This document shows positions 55,271 through 63,941 of a DNA stretch of 64,000 bases, in pieces; position 1 is the first letter of the stretch; each line of letters starts with the position of its first letter. The notes under the pieces are model-generated. The model was not told the origin of the DNA. It saw nothing but the letters and a program-made list of their open reading frames with translations, and ran no database searches. The position numbers and the translations under genes are program-made. The DNA lies in NCBI RefSeq assembly GCF_023703465.1, contig NZ_JAMQGP010000011.1:55780-119779 (forward strand). The letters run 5' to 3'. The DNA is from Echinimonas agarilytica. GTDB taxonomy: Bacteria > Pseudomonadota > Gammaproteobacteria > Enterobacterales > Neiellaceae.

Positions 55271-56350
55271 TTACAGTACGTCTACAGCGTTCAAATCTGA
55301 GAATGCTTGCTCTAAGCGAGTCACCATTGATACTTGAGCATGGCGCAACCAAACGCGTGGATCATAGTATTTCTTGTTCGGTGAATCATCGCCATCTGGG
55401 CTGCCGATTTGACCTTGCAAGAATGCTTCTTTGTCGATGTAGTATTCACGAATACCGTTCCAACAAGCCCACTGAGTATCTGTATCGATGTTCATTTTTA
55501 TCACACCGTAACCGATAGACTCTTGAATTTCTTCTTGTGAAGAACCTGAACCACCGTGGAATACGAAGTTCAATGCATTCTTCTCAAGACCATACTTCTC
55601 AGACACATAAGTTTGTGAATCACGAAGAATAGTAGGAGTCAGTTTCACGTTACCTGGCTTGTAAACGCCGTGAACGTTACCGAAAGATGCAGCAATCGTG
55701 AAGTTAGGGCTAACCGCATTCAATGTTTCATATGCATAAGCAACTTCAGATGGTTGAGTGTAAAGTTTAGACTCATCCATATCTGTGTTATCAACACCGT
55801 CTTCTTCACCACCAGTACAACCGAGTTCGATTTCTAGTGTCATACCCATTTTGCTCATGCGAGCGAGGTATTTAGCACATGTTTCAATGTTCTCTTCAAG
55901 GCTTTCTTCTGAAAGGTCGATCATGTGAGAGCTGAACAATGGCTTGCCTGTTTCTGCAAAGTGTTTTTCACCCGCGTCAAGCATACCGTCAATCCAAGGC
56001 AATAATTTCTTAGCCGCGTGGTCGGTGTGCAAGATAACTGGTACACCATACGCTTCAGCCATATTGTGAACATGCTTAGCGCCTGAGATAGCACCCAAGA
56101 TCGCCGCTTGTTGGCCTTCACCTTTAAAACCTTTGCCAGCAAAGAACGCAGCGCCGCCGTTTGAGAACTGAACCACAACAGGAGACTTAACTTTTGCGGC
56201 AGCTTCTAATACTGCGTTAACTGAATCTGTACCAATGCAGTTCACTGCTGGTAGTGCGAAACCTTTTTCTTTTGCTATTGCGAAGACTTTACTTACGTCA
56301 TCACCAGTTAATACGCCTGGTTTAACAACATCAAAAATGTTCTGTGACAT
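55271..56350 (-). CDS. fba: Fructose-bisphosphate aldolase, class II
   Basis: This zinc-dependent aldolase of glycolysis/gluconeogenesis cleaves fructose 1,6-bisphosphate. The 359-residue length equals E. coli FbaA. Zinc ligands are seen in VPVILHTDHAAKKL and in the later NVHGVYKPG and FVFHGGSGSSQEEI. The Lys/Gly-rich phosphate site is also present. Codon use is that of a highly expressed gene. It follows a pilin gene and pgk on the same strand, with its own 193-base upstream gap. Confidence 0.97.
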   Translation of the reverse strand: MSQNIFDVVKPGVLTGDDVSKVFAIAKEKGFALPAVNCIGTDSVNAVLEAAAKVKSPVVVQFSNGGAAFFAGKGFKGEGQQAAILGAISGAKHVHNMAEAYGVPVILHTDHAAKKLLPWIDGMLDAGEKHFAETGKPLFSSHMIDLSEESLEENIETCAKYLARMSKMGMTLEIELGCTGGEEDGVDNTDMDESKLYTQPSEVAYAYETLNAVSPNFTIAASFGNVHGVYKPGNVKLTPTILRDSQTYVSEKYGLEKNALNFVFHGGSGSSQEEIQESIGYGVIKMNIDTDTQWACWNGIREYYIDKEAFLQGQIGSPDGDDSPNKKYYDPRVWLRHAQVSMVTRLEQAFSDLNAVDVL

Positions 56351-56543
56351 GATGTTTATCCTGTTGGGTTGATAAATATAAATTGTGTATTTTTGAAACT
56401 AGTTTAGTCGAAAGCTTTCAGTAAAACCTAAACTTCTTTGAGCCAAACCAATATCGTGTTCTTGATCATACTGCGATAACCTTTAAATCAACTAAATCAC
56501 AGTGACGTATTCAGTCAATATTGTGACCGAAAGTGCTGAATAA

Positions 56544-57029
56544 TCAACAATCGGACGCGTCATCAGCGTTAATTTCAATTTCAGGTATTCCGCCCAGAGT
56601 AGTCACTTGAATGTACGTCAAACTGCAATTCGACGTGTTCTTGTCCTGCCCTGCTGGCCAAATAGTGATGCTATCGTTATTCGGGAAGTCCTCTTCCATA
56701 ATCCAATCGTCTTCATTGATGTTCAACGCGAATGTCATTTCTTCGACTTCAGCCTCAAGAAAACCATATCGGACTTCAATCGTTGTGCCATCGATATCAA
56801 TGGGTGTATTCGGATTTGTTTCTAACCCTGCAAACACGGCTTTACCAAATACGAGAGAGTTAGCGCCATTAATGGCTCCTTTAAACCCTTCCAGCGTAGA
56901 TAAAGTGGCATCATCTTGAATATTGATAAAGCGTGGGGCAGCAACCACTGCCAAGATCCCCAAGATAACGACGACAACGACTAGTTCAATCAACGTAAAT
57001 CCACGCTGAGAACCTTGAAGTTTTTGCAT
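56544..57029 (-). CDS. Type IV prepilin-like protein (MSHA/T2SS pseudopilin class)
   Basis: This 161-residue protein has a class III leader MQKLQGSQRG, cleaved before FTLIELVVVVVILGILAVVA, with the conserved Glu5 of the mature form. The C-terminal domain has Cys in NTSNCSLTY and at the very end (ASDC), probably a disulfide loop. It resembles MshA-like minor pilins. An open frame reaches a GTG at 57041, but the ATG at 57029 gives the proper leader. No other pilus gene is nearby, so it stands alone between two glycolytic genes. Confidence 0.87.
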   Translation of the reverse strand: MQKLQGSQRGFTLIELVVVVVILGILAVVAAPRFINIQDDATLSTLEGFKGAINGANSLVFGKAVFAGLETNPNTPIDIDGTTIEVRYGFLEAEVEEMTFALNINEDDWIMEEDFPNNDSITIWPAGQDKNTSNCSLTYIQVTTLGGIPEIEINADDASDC

Positions 57030-57070
57030 AACGATTTGCACAGCTCACTACTTATAATTTGCTTAGCTTT

Positions 57071-57105
57071 CTATTTTAGAGCGCTACTTTCAACCTCTAA
57101 AATAG
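57071..57105. repeat. Perfect 11-bp inverted repeat between pgk and the pilin gene
   Basis: CTATTTTAGAG (57071-57081) and CTCTAAAATAG (57095-57105) flank 13 bases. It lies just beyond the pgk terminator and about 42 bases upstream of the pilin ATG. It could be an operator or a second processing hairpin. Confidence 0.7.
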
Positions 57106-57129
57106 AAAAACGGGAGTCAAGCTCCCGTT
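57106..57129 (-). terminator. Rho-independent terminator after pgk
   Basis: On the minus strand ACGGGAG, a CTTGA loop and CTCCCGTTTTT form a 7-base GC-rich stem with a T tract just after the pgk stop. Confidence 0.9.
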
Positions 57130-57142
57130 CAATCAGAAGCAG

Positions 57143-58306
57143 TTAACCTTTTGCTCTTTCTTCTAACATCGCTACTGCTGGTAACGTTTTGCCTTCTACA
57201 AACTCTAAGAAAGCACCGCCACCGGTAGAAATGTAAGAAATTTGATCTTCAATACCAAATATATCAATTGCTGCGAGCGTATCTCCACCGCCAGCAATTG
57301 AGAAAGCGTCAGACTCAGCAATTGCGCGAGCAACCACTTCAGTACCTTTACGGAAGTTAGGAAATTCAAAAACACCTACTGGACCATTCCAAATGATCGT
57401 CTTAGCATTTTTTAAAATATCAGCCATTGCTTGTGCTGAATCATCGCCTAAGTCCATGATTTCTTCGTTATCTTGAACTTCACTCGCTGACTTCACTGTT
57501 GCCGGCGCAGTCTCAGAGAACTCTGTACCCGTACGAACATCTGTTGCAACTGGAATATCACAGCTTGCCATTAAGCGTTGAGCTTCAGGAATCAAGTCTG
57601 CTTCGTACAGCGATTTACCTACGTTATGACCTTTGGCTGCAACGAAGGTATTCGAGATACCACCACCTACCACGAGTTGATCCGCAATTTTAGATAATGA
57701 ATCGAGTACTGTAAGTTTAGTCGATACTTTTGAACCGCCAACAACTGCAACCATTGGGCGCGCTGGATTGTCCATTGCTTTGCCAAGTGCTTCTAACTCA
57801 CCTGATAATAGTGGGCCAGCACAAGCAACTGGTGCATTCATGCCAACACCGTGAGTTGACGCTTGTGCACGGTGAGCCGTACCGAATGCGTCCATGACGA
57901 AAATGTCACACAATGCAGCATACTGCTTAGACAATGCTTCGTCGTTTTTCTTTTCGCCTTTATTGAAGCGAACATTTTCTAAAACAACAACTTCGCCAGT
58001 GTTAAGTTCAACACCATTCACATAGTCTTTTTCCAGACGCACTGGAACATCTAACGCTTCATTTAAGTAATCAACCACAGGCTGCAAAGAGAACTCATCT
58101 GCGTACTCGCCTTCGGTAGGGCGACCCAAGTGCGACGTCACCATAACTTTTGCACCTGCGTCTAACGCAATTTGAATTGTCGGAATTGATGCACGGATAC
58201 GTGCGTCAGATGTGACCTTGCCGTCTTTTACTGGCACGTTTAGGTCAGCACGGATAAACAGACGCTTGCCTGCCAAATCCAAGTCACTCATTTTCAATAC
58301 GGACAT
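57143..58306 (-). CDS. pgk: Phosphoglycerate kinase
   Basis: This cytoplasmic glycolytic kinase transfers phosphate from 1,3-bisphosphoglycerate to ADP. The 387-residue length and all landmarks are normal: [65 protein letters not shown] and the nucleotide-binding [14 protein letters not shown] with [16 protein letters not shown] [13 protein letters not shown]. It is divergent from metK across 540 bases. The usual tkt and epd neighbours are missing. Confidence 0.97.
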   Translation of the reverse strand: MSVLKMSDLDLAGKRLFIRADLNVPVKDGKVTSDARIRASIPTIQIALDAGAKVMVTSHLGRPTEGEYADEFSLQPVVDYLNEALDVPVRLEKDYVNGVELNTGEVVVLENVRFNKGEKKNDEALSKQYAALCDIFVMDAFGTAHRAQASTHGVGMNAPVACAGPLLSGELEALGKAMDNPARPMVAVVGGSKVSTKLTVLDSLSKIADQLVVGGGISNTFVAAKGHNVGKSLYEADLIPEAQRLMASCDIPVATDVRTGTEFSETAPATVKSASEVQDNEEIMDLGDDSAQAMADILKNAKTIIWNGPVGVFEFPNFRKGTEVVARAIAESDAFSIAGGGDTLAAIDIFGIEDQISYISTGGGAFLEFVEGKTLPAVAMLEERAKG

Positions 58307-58794
58307 GATGGTTCCTCTAGAATTGCTTCGTTATGGGGGCGAACCTAAGCGGTTCAAATCAAGTATTGGCGCATCAATGCTGCACCTTTTTATTGCGCCG
58401 AGTTCAACTTAAAGAGCTTAGTCTAGTAGAACCAGATGACAGCGCAGTGAAAATATTTGCTCTCGTAATACGAGATCTTATGGCTAACGGCGGCATTATG
58501 TTACAAATGAACAAAATCGTAATTGATTTACATCAGAGATGTATCACACTTTGGTTCGGATCAAATGTTAATTTGCTTACTAATCTTGGGGTTAAACATT
58601 ATAAATCAACCCGCGCTATATAATAAAGTGCAACAGCCTTGCTGCAAACTCTCAATATAGGCATCAGACCAGTCGTCATTAATTCGTTACAAAACAACAC
58701 TTCAACCTTTAAAACCAAGCGCTTGAGTATCAATGTCCTTTGATATTTACCAAATGATAAACACCTAGTAATTTAGGGAGGATATAACTAGAAT
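58307..58794. other. Gene-free divergent region upstream of pgk and metK
   Basis: I see no gene here that I would defend. Back-to-back TATAAT-like boxes occur near 58599-58604 (minus, possible pgk promoter with a long leader) and 58617-58622 (plus). Closer to metK a TAGAAT box (58789-58794) abuts the MetJ operator and is the best metK -10 candidate, though its -35 is poor. GGAGG at 58778-58782 is too far from any start to serve as a ribosome site. Confidence 0.45.
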
Positions 58795-58826
58795 AGACGT
58801 CTAGACGTAAATACGTATAAACTTCT
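58795..58826 (+). promoter_or_regulatory. MetJ operator: four tandem met boxes
   Basis: Four consecutive 8-base units lie upstream of metK: AGACGTCT, AGACGTAA, ATACGTAT, AAACTTCT. The first is the perfect MetJ consensus, and the others decline in match. MetJ with S-adenosylmethionine would repress metK. The boxes lie directly after a -10-like TAGAAT and end 20 bases before the metK ATG. Confidence 0.9.
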
Positions 58827-58846
58827 AATTATTGGGATGCATACTC

Positions 58847-59995
58847 ATGGCAAAACACTTGTTCACCTCAGAATCAGTTTCTGAAGGACATCCGGATAAG
58901 ATAGCCGATCAAATTTCTGATGCCGTACTCGACGCTATTATTCAGCAAGATCCGAAAGCTCGCGTAGCTTGTGAAACTTATGTAAAGACCGGCATGGTGA
59001 TGGTTGGCGGCGAGATTACTACCGAAGCTTGGGTCGATATTGAAGAGCTTGCTCGTAAAACGGTTCGTGAAATTGGATATACCCATTCAGATATGGGCTT
59101 CGACGCAGATTCATGCGCAGTGTTAAACGCGATTGGTAAACAATCTCCTGATATTGCACAAGGTGTTGATCGCGATGACCCGCGCTCACAAGGCGCCGGC
59201 GACCAAGGTTTAATGTTTGGCTACGCGAGCAACGAAACTCAAGAGCTGATGCCTGCTCCAATTACTTATTCGCACAAATTGGTGAAACGCCAAGCTGAAG
59301 TTCGTAAAAATGGCACTTTACCTTGGCTTCGGCCTGATGCCAAAAGCCAAGTCACGTTTGCCTACGAAAACGGTAAACCTGTTGGTATTGATGCCGTTGT
59401 ATTGTCTACTCAGCACTGCGACTCAGTGAACCAGAAAGACTTAATCGAAGCGGTACAAGAAGTCATTATTAAACCTGTATTACCTGCGGAATGGTTAAAT
59501 AAAGACACGAAGTACTTCATTAACCCAACCGGACGTTTTGTTATTGGCGGCCCAATGGGCGATTGCGGTTTAACCGGGCGTAAGATTATTGTCGATACCT
59601 ATGGCGGCATGGCTCGTCACGGTGGTGGTGCATTCTCAGGTAAAGATCCTTCTAAAGTCGATCGAAGCGCAGCTTATGCAGCACGTTATGTTGCTAAAAA
59701 CCTGGTCGCAGCAGGTTTAGCAGACCGCGCTGAGTTACAAGTATCTTATGCGATTGGTGTAGCAGAACCCACTTCTATTAGTATTGACACCTTTGGTACC
59801 AGCCAGTACGACGAAGAAACTCTGGTTCAACTCGTTCGTCAACATTTCGATCTTCGCCCTTACGGCCTACAAGAAATGCTCGACTTAGCGCGTCCGATTT
59901 ATCAAGAAACAGCAGCCTATGGTCACTTTGGCCGAGCTCAATTTCCTTGGGAAGCGACGGATAAAGTAGAAGCACTCAAAGCCAGTATTAAATAA
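58847..59995 (+). CDS. metK: S-adenosylmethionine synthetase
   Basis: This enzyme makes SAM from methionine and ATP. The 382-residue length is normal. Landmarks are [20 protein letters not shown], the flexible-loop region [32 protein letters not shown] and the P-loop-like [16 protein letters not shown]. The frame opens at 58832, but the ATG at 58847 gives the standard [10 protein letters not shown] start. Four MetJ boxes lie just upstream, indicating methionine-dependent repression. Confidence 0.98.
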   Translation: MAKHLFTSESVSEGHPDKIADQISDAVLDAIIQQDPKARVACETYVKTGMVMVGGEITTEAWVDIEELARKTVREIGYTHSDMGFDADSCAVLNAIGKQSPDIAQGVDRDDPRSQGAGDQGLMFGYASNETQELMPAPITYSHKLVKRQAEVRKNGTLPWLRPDAKSQVTFAYENGKPVGIDAVVLSTQHCDSVNQKDLIEAVQEVIIKPVLPAEWLNKDTKYFINPTGRFVIGGPMGDCGLTGRKIIVDTYGGMARHGGGAFSGKDPSKVDRSAAYAARYVAKNLVAAGLADRAELQVSYAIGVAEPTSISIDTFGTSQYDEETLVQLVRQHFDLRPYGLQEMLDLARPIYQETAAYGHFGRAQFPWEATDKVEALKASIK

Positions 59996-60018
59996 CGCTC
60001 TGAATGGTTCAACATTCT

Positions 60019-60046
60019 AAAAGCCCAGTTCCGACTGGGCTTTTTT
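60019..60046 (+). terminator. Rho-independent terminator after metK
   Basis: AAAAGCCCAGT, a TCCG loop and ACTGGGCTTTTTT form an 11-base stem with a T6 tract. Confidence 0.95.
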
Positions 60047-60110
60047 GTGTCTACTGTTTCCGACGTTTATGGATAAGAATGCACTGCCTCTGCGCCAATT
60101 TTAATGCAAC

Positions 60111-60788
60111 TCATTGATGATCGCGGATTCGGCGTGCTTCACTAAGACTGGCTTGATTGTAGACATCAAACCAAGCATCTAACCGCACACCCTCGTTTGA
60201 CCACCCCGCTACGTCTAACACTCTTGCTGCAACTTCAGCGGTTGCAAGTTGGTAGTCATGGGAAGCCTTTCTTAAAGCAAACCGTGACATTTCAGAGGGG
60301 TTAAACGATAGCAGCGGAAACTCATTTAAATAGGCGCTTTTTCGGAACATTTTACGCGCTTCTCGCCAACTACCATCTAAGAGAACAAACAGAGGTTGCT
60401 TGTGATTTGGAAGTGCGGGAACATGCTCAAACACAGCTCGTTCTGATTCTGCATAATCGCCGGGGAACACTACGAACGGCTGCACATCAGGCGCGTTTAA
60501 CTGTGACAGTAGTGTCGGATCAACGTCAGTGCGAGACCATTGATAAGCACTGGTCTGCGCCACCACATCGCCTATAAGCCAACCGCTATTGCTGGGTTTA
60601 AAGACTTCGCCCTGATACATCAACAATATGATTTGCACCGAAGCCTCTGGCATCGGTCGCAAGTGGCAAATACACTTTAAAGGCGGCAACCGACAATCGG
60701 CGCATCTAACACTATGGCTGCCACGCCCAATATAGGGCCGCGTGCTCCGCTGCTTATTGATTTCATACAATTGGCGAACTGCATTCAT
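60111..60788 (-). CDS. DTW-domain tRNA aminocarboxypropyltransferase-like protein
   Basis: This 225-residue DTW-domain protein is of the YfiP/TapT type, which uses SAM to add acp to uridine in tRNA. The Cys cluster CADCRLPPLKCICHLRP is a probable zinc site. The motif region reads LFVLLDGSWREARKMF, with DGSW where the family name motif is DTW. The SAM-dependent location beside metK is suggestive only. A TTG at 60800 is open, and the ATG at 60788 is preferred although neither has a strong ribosome site. Confidence 0.87.
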   Translation of the reverse strand: MNAVRQLYEINKQRSTRPYIGRGSHSVRCADCRLPPLKCICHLRPMPEASVQIILLMYQGEVFKPSNSGWLIGDVVAQTSAYQWSRTDVDPTLLSQLNAPDVQPFVVFPGDYAESERAVFEHVPALPNHKQPLFVLLDGSWREARKMFRKSAYLNEFPLLSFNPSEMSRFALRKASHDYQLATAEVAARVLDVAGWSNEGVRLDAWFDVYNQASLSEARRIRDHQ

Positions 60789-60974
60789 AGCCAAGGCCAA
60801 CCCATTTAGTGTTTTTCAATAGCTCATTATAAAGAGCAATTGCATTGAGTACGATCGCTGCATCTTACCACTCGTGTAGTGTGGCTAAAAGTTGCCTTAT
60901 GATTTACTTGATAAAGCCGCTCCCGCCCCCATATCTGCTAGCATAGACTTATGATGACTTGCGATTGATCGACA

Positions 60975-61706
60975 TTGGCTACCACACGCATTTTTCACCC
61001 AGAACAGCTCATAGCGCAGCAAGCCCTGCAATTAAGTGATAGCGCAGCAGGCCATGTGGCTCGCGTATTGCGCATGCGCTCAGGCGAACAAATCCACCTC
61101 TTTGATGGCTCTGGTGGTTACTATTCTGCGATACTCACCGATGTAGCAAAACGTACCGTTCACGTACAGTTAGGCGATCACGTGCAAACTCACAATGAAT
61201 CGCCACTAAAAGTACACATCGGCCAAGGCATCAGTCGCGGCGACAAGATGGACTTTACCATTCAAAAAGCAGTTGAATTGGGTGTGTCTGCCATTACTCC
61301 GCTGTTTACCGAACGTTGTGGGGTAAAGTTGCATGCCGATCGCTGGCAAAAAAAATTGGCGCATTGGCAGCAAGTAGCGATTAGTGCCTGTGAGCAATCC
61401 GGACGTAATATAGTGCCCGAAATACACAAACCTGCGGCACTCGAAAACTGGGTATCACAACCATCAGACGAGCTAAAACTCAACCTTCACCCGAGCGCAA
61501 AGTTTGGCATCTCCGGTCTTGAACAACCAACGCACGGTGTTCGCCTGGTCATTGGCCCTGAAGGTGGGCTAAGTGATTCAGAGATTGAGTTAAGCAAACA
61601 ACATGGCTTTCAAAGCGTTCTTTTGGGCCCGCGAGTATTAAGAACAGAAACAGCAGCACTGACCGCTCTCACTGCGCTACAAGTTAAATTTGGCGACTTA
61701 GGCTAA
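60975..61706 (+). CDS. rsmE: 16S rRNA (uracil1498-N3)-methyltransferase
   Basis: This 243-residue SPOUT methyltransferase has an N-terminal PUA-like domain (ATTRIFHPEQL, then ARVLRMRSGEQIHLFDGSGG) and a C-terminal knot. Knot motifs are ISRGDKMDFTIQKAVELGVS, LVIGPEGGLSDSEIEL and LLGPRVLRTETAALTAL. An in-frame TGA six bases upstream forces the start to TTG at 60975, since the next in-frame ATG lies inside the PUA domain. It is followed by gshB after 9 bases. Confidence 0.95.
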   Translation: MATTRIFHPEQLIAQQALQLSDSAAGHVARVLRMRSGEQIHLFDGSGGYYSAILTDVAKRTVHVQLGDHVQTHNESPLKVHIGQGISRGDKMDFTIQKAVELGVSAITPLFTERCGVKLHADRWQKKLAHWQQVAISACEQSGRNIVPEIHKPAALENWVSQPSDELKLNLHPSAKFGISGLEQPTHGVRLVIGPEGGLSDSEIELSKQHGFQSVLLGPRVLRTETAALTALTALQVKFGDLG

Positions 61707-61715
61707 GGATATATA

Positions 61716-62663
61716 ATGACAGTTCAACTCGGTATCGTGATGGACCCAATTGCGGGTATTAACATCAAGAAGGACTCAAGCTTTGCCATGCTATTGGCTG
61801 CTCAAGCCCGTGGCTGGGACCTTTGGTACATGGAAATGAATGACTTATATCTCATTCAAGGCGAGTCCCGAGCAACAATGCGTAAACTTGTTGTCAAAGA
61901 AGATGCCAACCATTGGTATTCATTAGGCGACGCACAAGACAAGCCTTTAGACGATCTAAACACCGTGTTGATGCGTAAAGATCCACCATTCGATACTGAA
62001 TTTATTTACGCCACATACATGCTTGAACGCGCCGAAGAGCAAGGCGTGTTGATCGTCAATAAACCTGCTAGCTTACGAGACTGCAATGAAAAACTTTTTA
62101 CCGCATGGTTTGCAGAGCACACGCCTACCACGCTAGTCACACGTAATTCATCTCAAATTAAGGCGTTCTTGAAAGACCATCAAGATATTATTCTCAAGCC
62201 GTTAGACGGCATGGGCGGTGCATCTATATTTAGAGTAAAGCAGGATGATCCAAACATCGGTGTCATCTGCGAAACACTTACGCAGCACGGCAGTCAATTC
62301 GCCATGGCACAAAATTTCATCCCACAGATCAAGGACGGCGATAAACGCATTCTTATGATCGACGGAGAACCTGTACCTTATTGCCTTGCTCGTATTCCGG
62401 CCAACGGTGAAACGCGCGGAAACTTGGCAGCCGGCGGGCGTGGAGAAGCTCGCCCCCTATCCGATTCCGATTGGGCAATTGCTCGTTCCGTAGGGCCTGA
62501 ATTAAAGAAGCGCGGCCTTATATTTGTTGGGCTTGATGTCATTGGGGATAAACTCACAGAAGTAAATGTGACAAGTCCCACATGTATTCGTGAAATCGAG
62601 AGCGCCTACGGCATCGATATTGCGGGTCAACTGATGGATGCAATCGAAAAAAAGATGAATTAG
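61716..62663 (+). CDS. gshB: Glutathione synthetase
   Basis: This ATP-grasp enzyme joins gamma-glutamylcysteine and glycine. The 315-residue length equals that of E. coli GshB. Landmarks are LGIVMDPIAGINIKKDSSFA, LMRKDPPFDTEFIYATYMLE, ILKPLDGMGGASIFRV and ARIPANGETRGNLAAGGRGE, with a metal site in LTEVNVTSPTC. TAAGGA precedes the ATG. It is in the conserved order rsmE-gshB-yqgE-ruvX. Confidence 0.98.
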   Translation: MTVQLGIVMDPIAGINIKKDSSFAMLLAAQARGWDLWYMEMNDLYLIQGESRATMRKLVVKEDANHWYSLGDAQDKPLDDLNTVLMRKDPPFDTEFIYATYMLERAEEQGVLIVNKPASLRDCNEKLFTAWFAEHTPTTLVTRNSSQIKAFLKDHQDIILKPLDGMGGASIFRVKQDDPNIGVICETLTQHGSQFAMAQNFIPQIKDGDKRILMIDGEPVPYCLARIPANGETRGNLAAGGRGEARPLSDSDWAIARSVGPELKKRGLIFVGLDVIGDKLTEVNVTSPTCIREIESAYGIDIAGQLMDAIEKKMN

Positions 62664-62671
62664 CCAAATAG

Positions 62672-62714
62672 GGTGGCACACTTTCATGCATCGCATGTGT
62701 CGCCGCTATTTTTT
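62672..62714 (+). terminator. Probable terminator after gshB
   Basis: GGTGGCAC (62672-62679) pairs with GTGTCGCC (62697-62704) using two G-U pairs. An inner CATGC-ATC-GCATG stem sits within, and a T6 run follows at 62709-62714. The stem is irregular. Confidence 0.5.
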
Positions 62715-62767
62715 CAAGGGTCAATTACTGCCATAATAGCCCTATCAGTCGACTAAAGAAGCAGCCT

Positions 62768-63334
62768 ATGGATAATCTTCAAGGCCAATTGCTCATTGCA
62801 ATGCCTTCACTTGAGGACCCCTACTTTCAGCGCTCCGTAACCTATGTTTGCGAGCACAACGAAGAGGGTGCTATGGGCCTGGTGATCAATCAGCCTATCA
62901 AAAATCTTAACTTGTCCGAGTTGCTCGAAAAAGTGCATGACTTGCACCGCGATGACTTGTCTTCCGACAGCTTGAAGCAACCGGTATTTGCTGGCGGTCC
63001 AGTTAATCAAGAACGCGGATTCGTACTACATACTTCTCAGCCTGGCTGGGCGTCGAGCATGGTATTGAACGATGATCTAATGATCACAACGTCGAAAGAT
63101 ATACTGCAGATATTGGGCACTGACCTAGAACCTAGCAAATATCTTGTAACGCTTGGCTATGCGGGTTGGGACGCAGGGCAATTAGAACAGGAAATAGCTG
63201 ATAATTCATGGCTCATCATTCCTGCTGATCAAAACATTATTTTTGAGATAGATGCAGAACATATGTGGGAAGCTTCAGGCCGAACCTTAGGTATAGACAT
63301 CGCCCAGATTAGCACTCAGTCGGGTCATGCCTAA
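62768..63334 (+). CDS. YqgE/AlgH family protein
   Basis: This 188-residue conserved protein (UPF0301) has [38 protein letters not shown] and [19 protein letters not shown] as family signatures, and ending [14 protein letters not shown]. Function is unsettled. It was once named AlgH for an effect on alginate genes. It is coupled to ruvX by a TAATG overlap. A CATAAT with upstream TGC near 62732 is a possible extended -10. Confidence 0.95.
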   Translation: MDNLQGQLLIAMPSLEDPYFQRSVTYVCEHNEEGAMGLVINQPIKNLNLSELLEKVHDLHRDDLSSDSLKQPVFAGGPVNQERGFVLHTSQPGWASSMVLNDDLMITTSKDILQILGTDLEPSKYLVTLGYAGWDAGQLEQEIADNSWLIIPADQNIIFEIDAEHMWEASGRTLGIDIAQISTQSGHA

Positions 63335-63771
63335 TGGCGAATGTAGGCCAACGTACACTGCTCGGTTTTGATTTTGGCACCAAAAGCATTGGCGTAGCAA
63401 TTGGGCAAGAGATCACTGGAACAGCCTCACCAGAGGCAGCAATCAAAGCCACCGACGGCATACCTGATTGGGACATCATTGGCTCATTACTCAAAGAATG
63501 GCAGCCCGATTTAGTGGTGGTTGGCCTGCCGTTAAATATGGATGGCACGGAGCAAGAATTGACATTGCGGTCTAAGAAGTTCGCCAATCGTATTCACGGC
63601 CGTTTCGGTGTGCCCATAAAGCTACACGATGAACGCCTGACCACAGTCGACGCAAAAGCTCGATTGTTTGAAATGGGTGGTTTTAAGGCGCTTTCTAAAG
63701 GAAAAGTGGATAGCGTATCTGCGGTTCTTATCATCGAAAGTTACTTCGAATCTCTATGGAGTTGCAATTAA
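63334..63771 (+). CDS. ruvX: Holliday junction resolvase-like protein RuvX (YqgF)
   Basis: This 145-residue RNase H-fold protein has [20 protein letters not shown] with the first catalytic Asp, [20 protein letters not shown], and [33 protein letters not shown] supplies the last acidic residue. It is implicated in rRNA 5'-end processing and possibly in junction cutting. It is last in the rsmE-ruvX block and followed by a good terminator. Confidence 0.97.
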   Translation: MANVGQRTLLGFDFGTKSIGVAIGQEITGTASPEAAIKATDGIPDWDIIGSLLKEWQPDLVVVGLPLNMDGTEQELTLRSKKFANRIHGRFGVPIKLHDERLTTVDAKARLFEMGGFKALSKGKVDSVSAVLIIESYFESLWSCN

Positions 63772-63795
63772 CGTGCGCTAGTAACTACGCTTGAC

Positions 63796-63819
63796 AGCCT
63801 GCTTAAAGCAGGCTTTTTT
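63796..63819 (+). terminator. Rho-independent terminator after ruvX
   Basis: GCCTGC (63797-63802), a TTAAA loop and GCAGGC (63808-63813) are followed by T6. Confidence 0.92.
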
Positions 63820-63898
63820 GTATGCGAAAACTGATAAATATGCGTGCAGCTAGAATGCCAAGACAAGGACGTTTGTGCATATAACGAAATCCGTAAAC

Positions 63899-63930
63899 GC
63901 AAAAAAGCCCGACTCTTACGAATCGGGCTT
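63899..63930 (-). terminator. Terminator of the rRNA operon
   Basis: On the minus strand AAGCCCGA, a 10-base loop and TCGGGCTTTTTT form an 8-base stem with a T6 tract just after the 5S gene. Confidence 0.9.
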
Positions 63931-63941
63931 TCTCTGAAAAG

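Noticed and set aside
58333..58623. 96-residue open frame between pgk and metK
   Set aside because: It has no recognisable domain, no ribosome site and an unnatural composition, and it spans the likely pgk promoter region.
62674..62689. Second sigma-54-like string (GTGGCACACTTTCATGC) after gshB
   Set aside because: GG-GC spacing is 11, and the bases are better explained as part of the gshB terminator stem.
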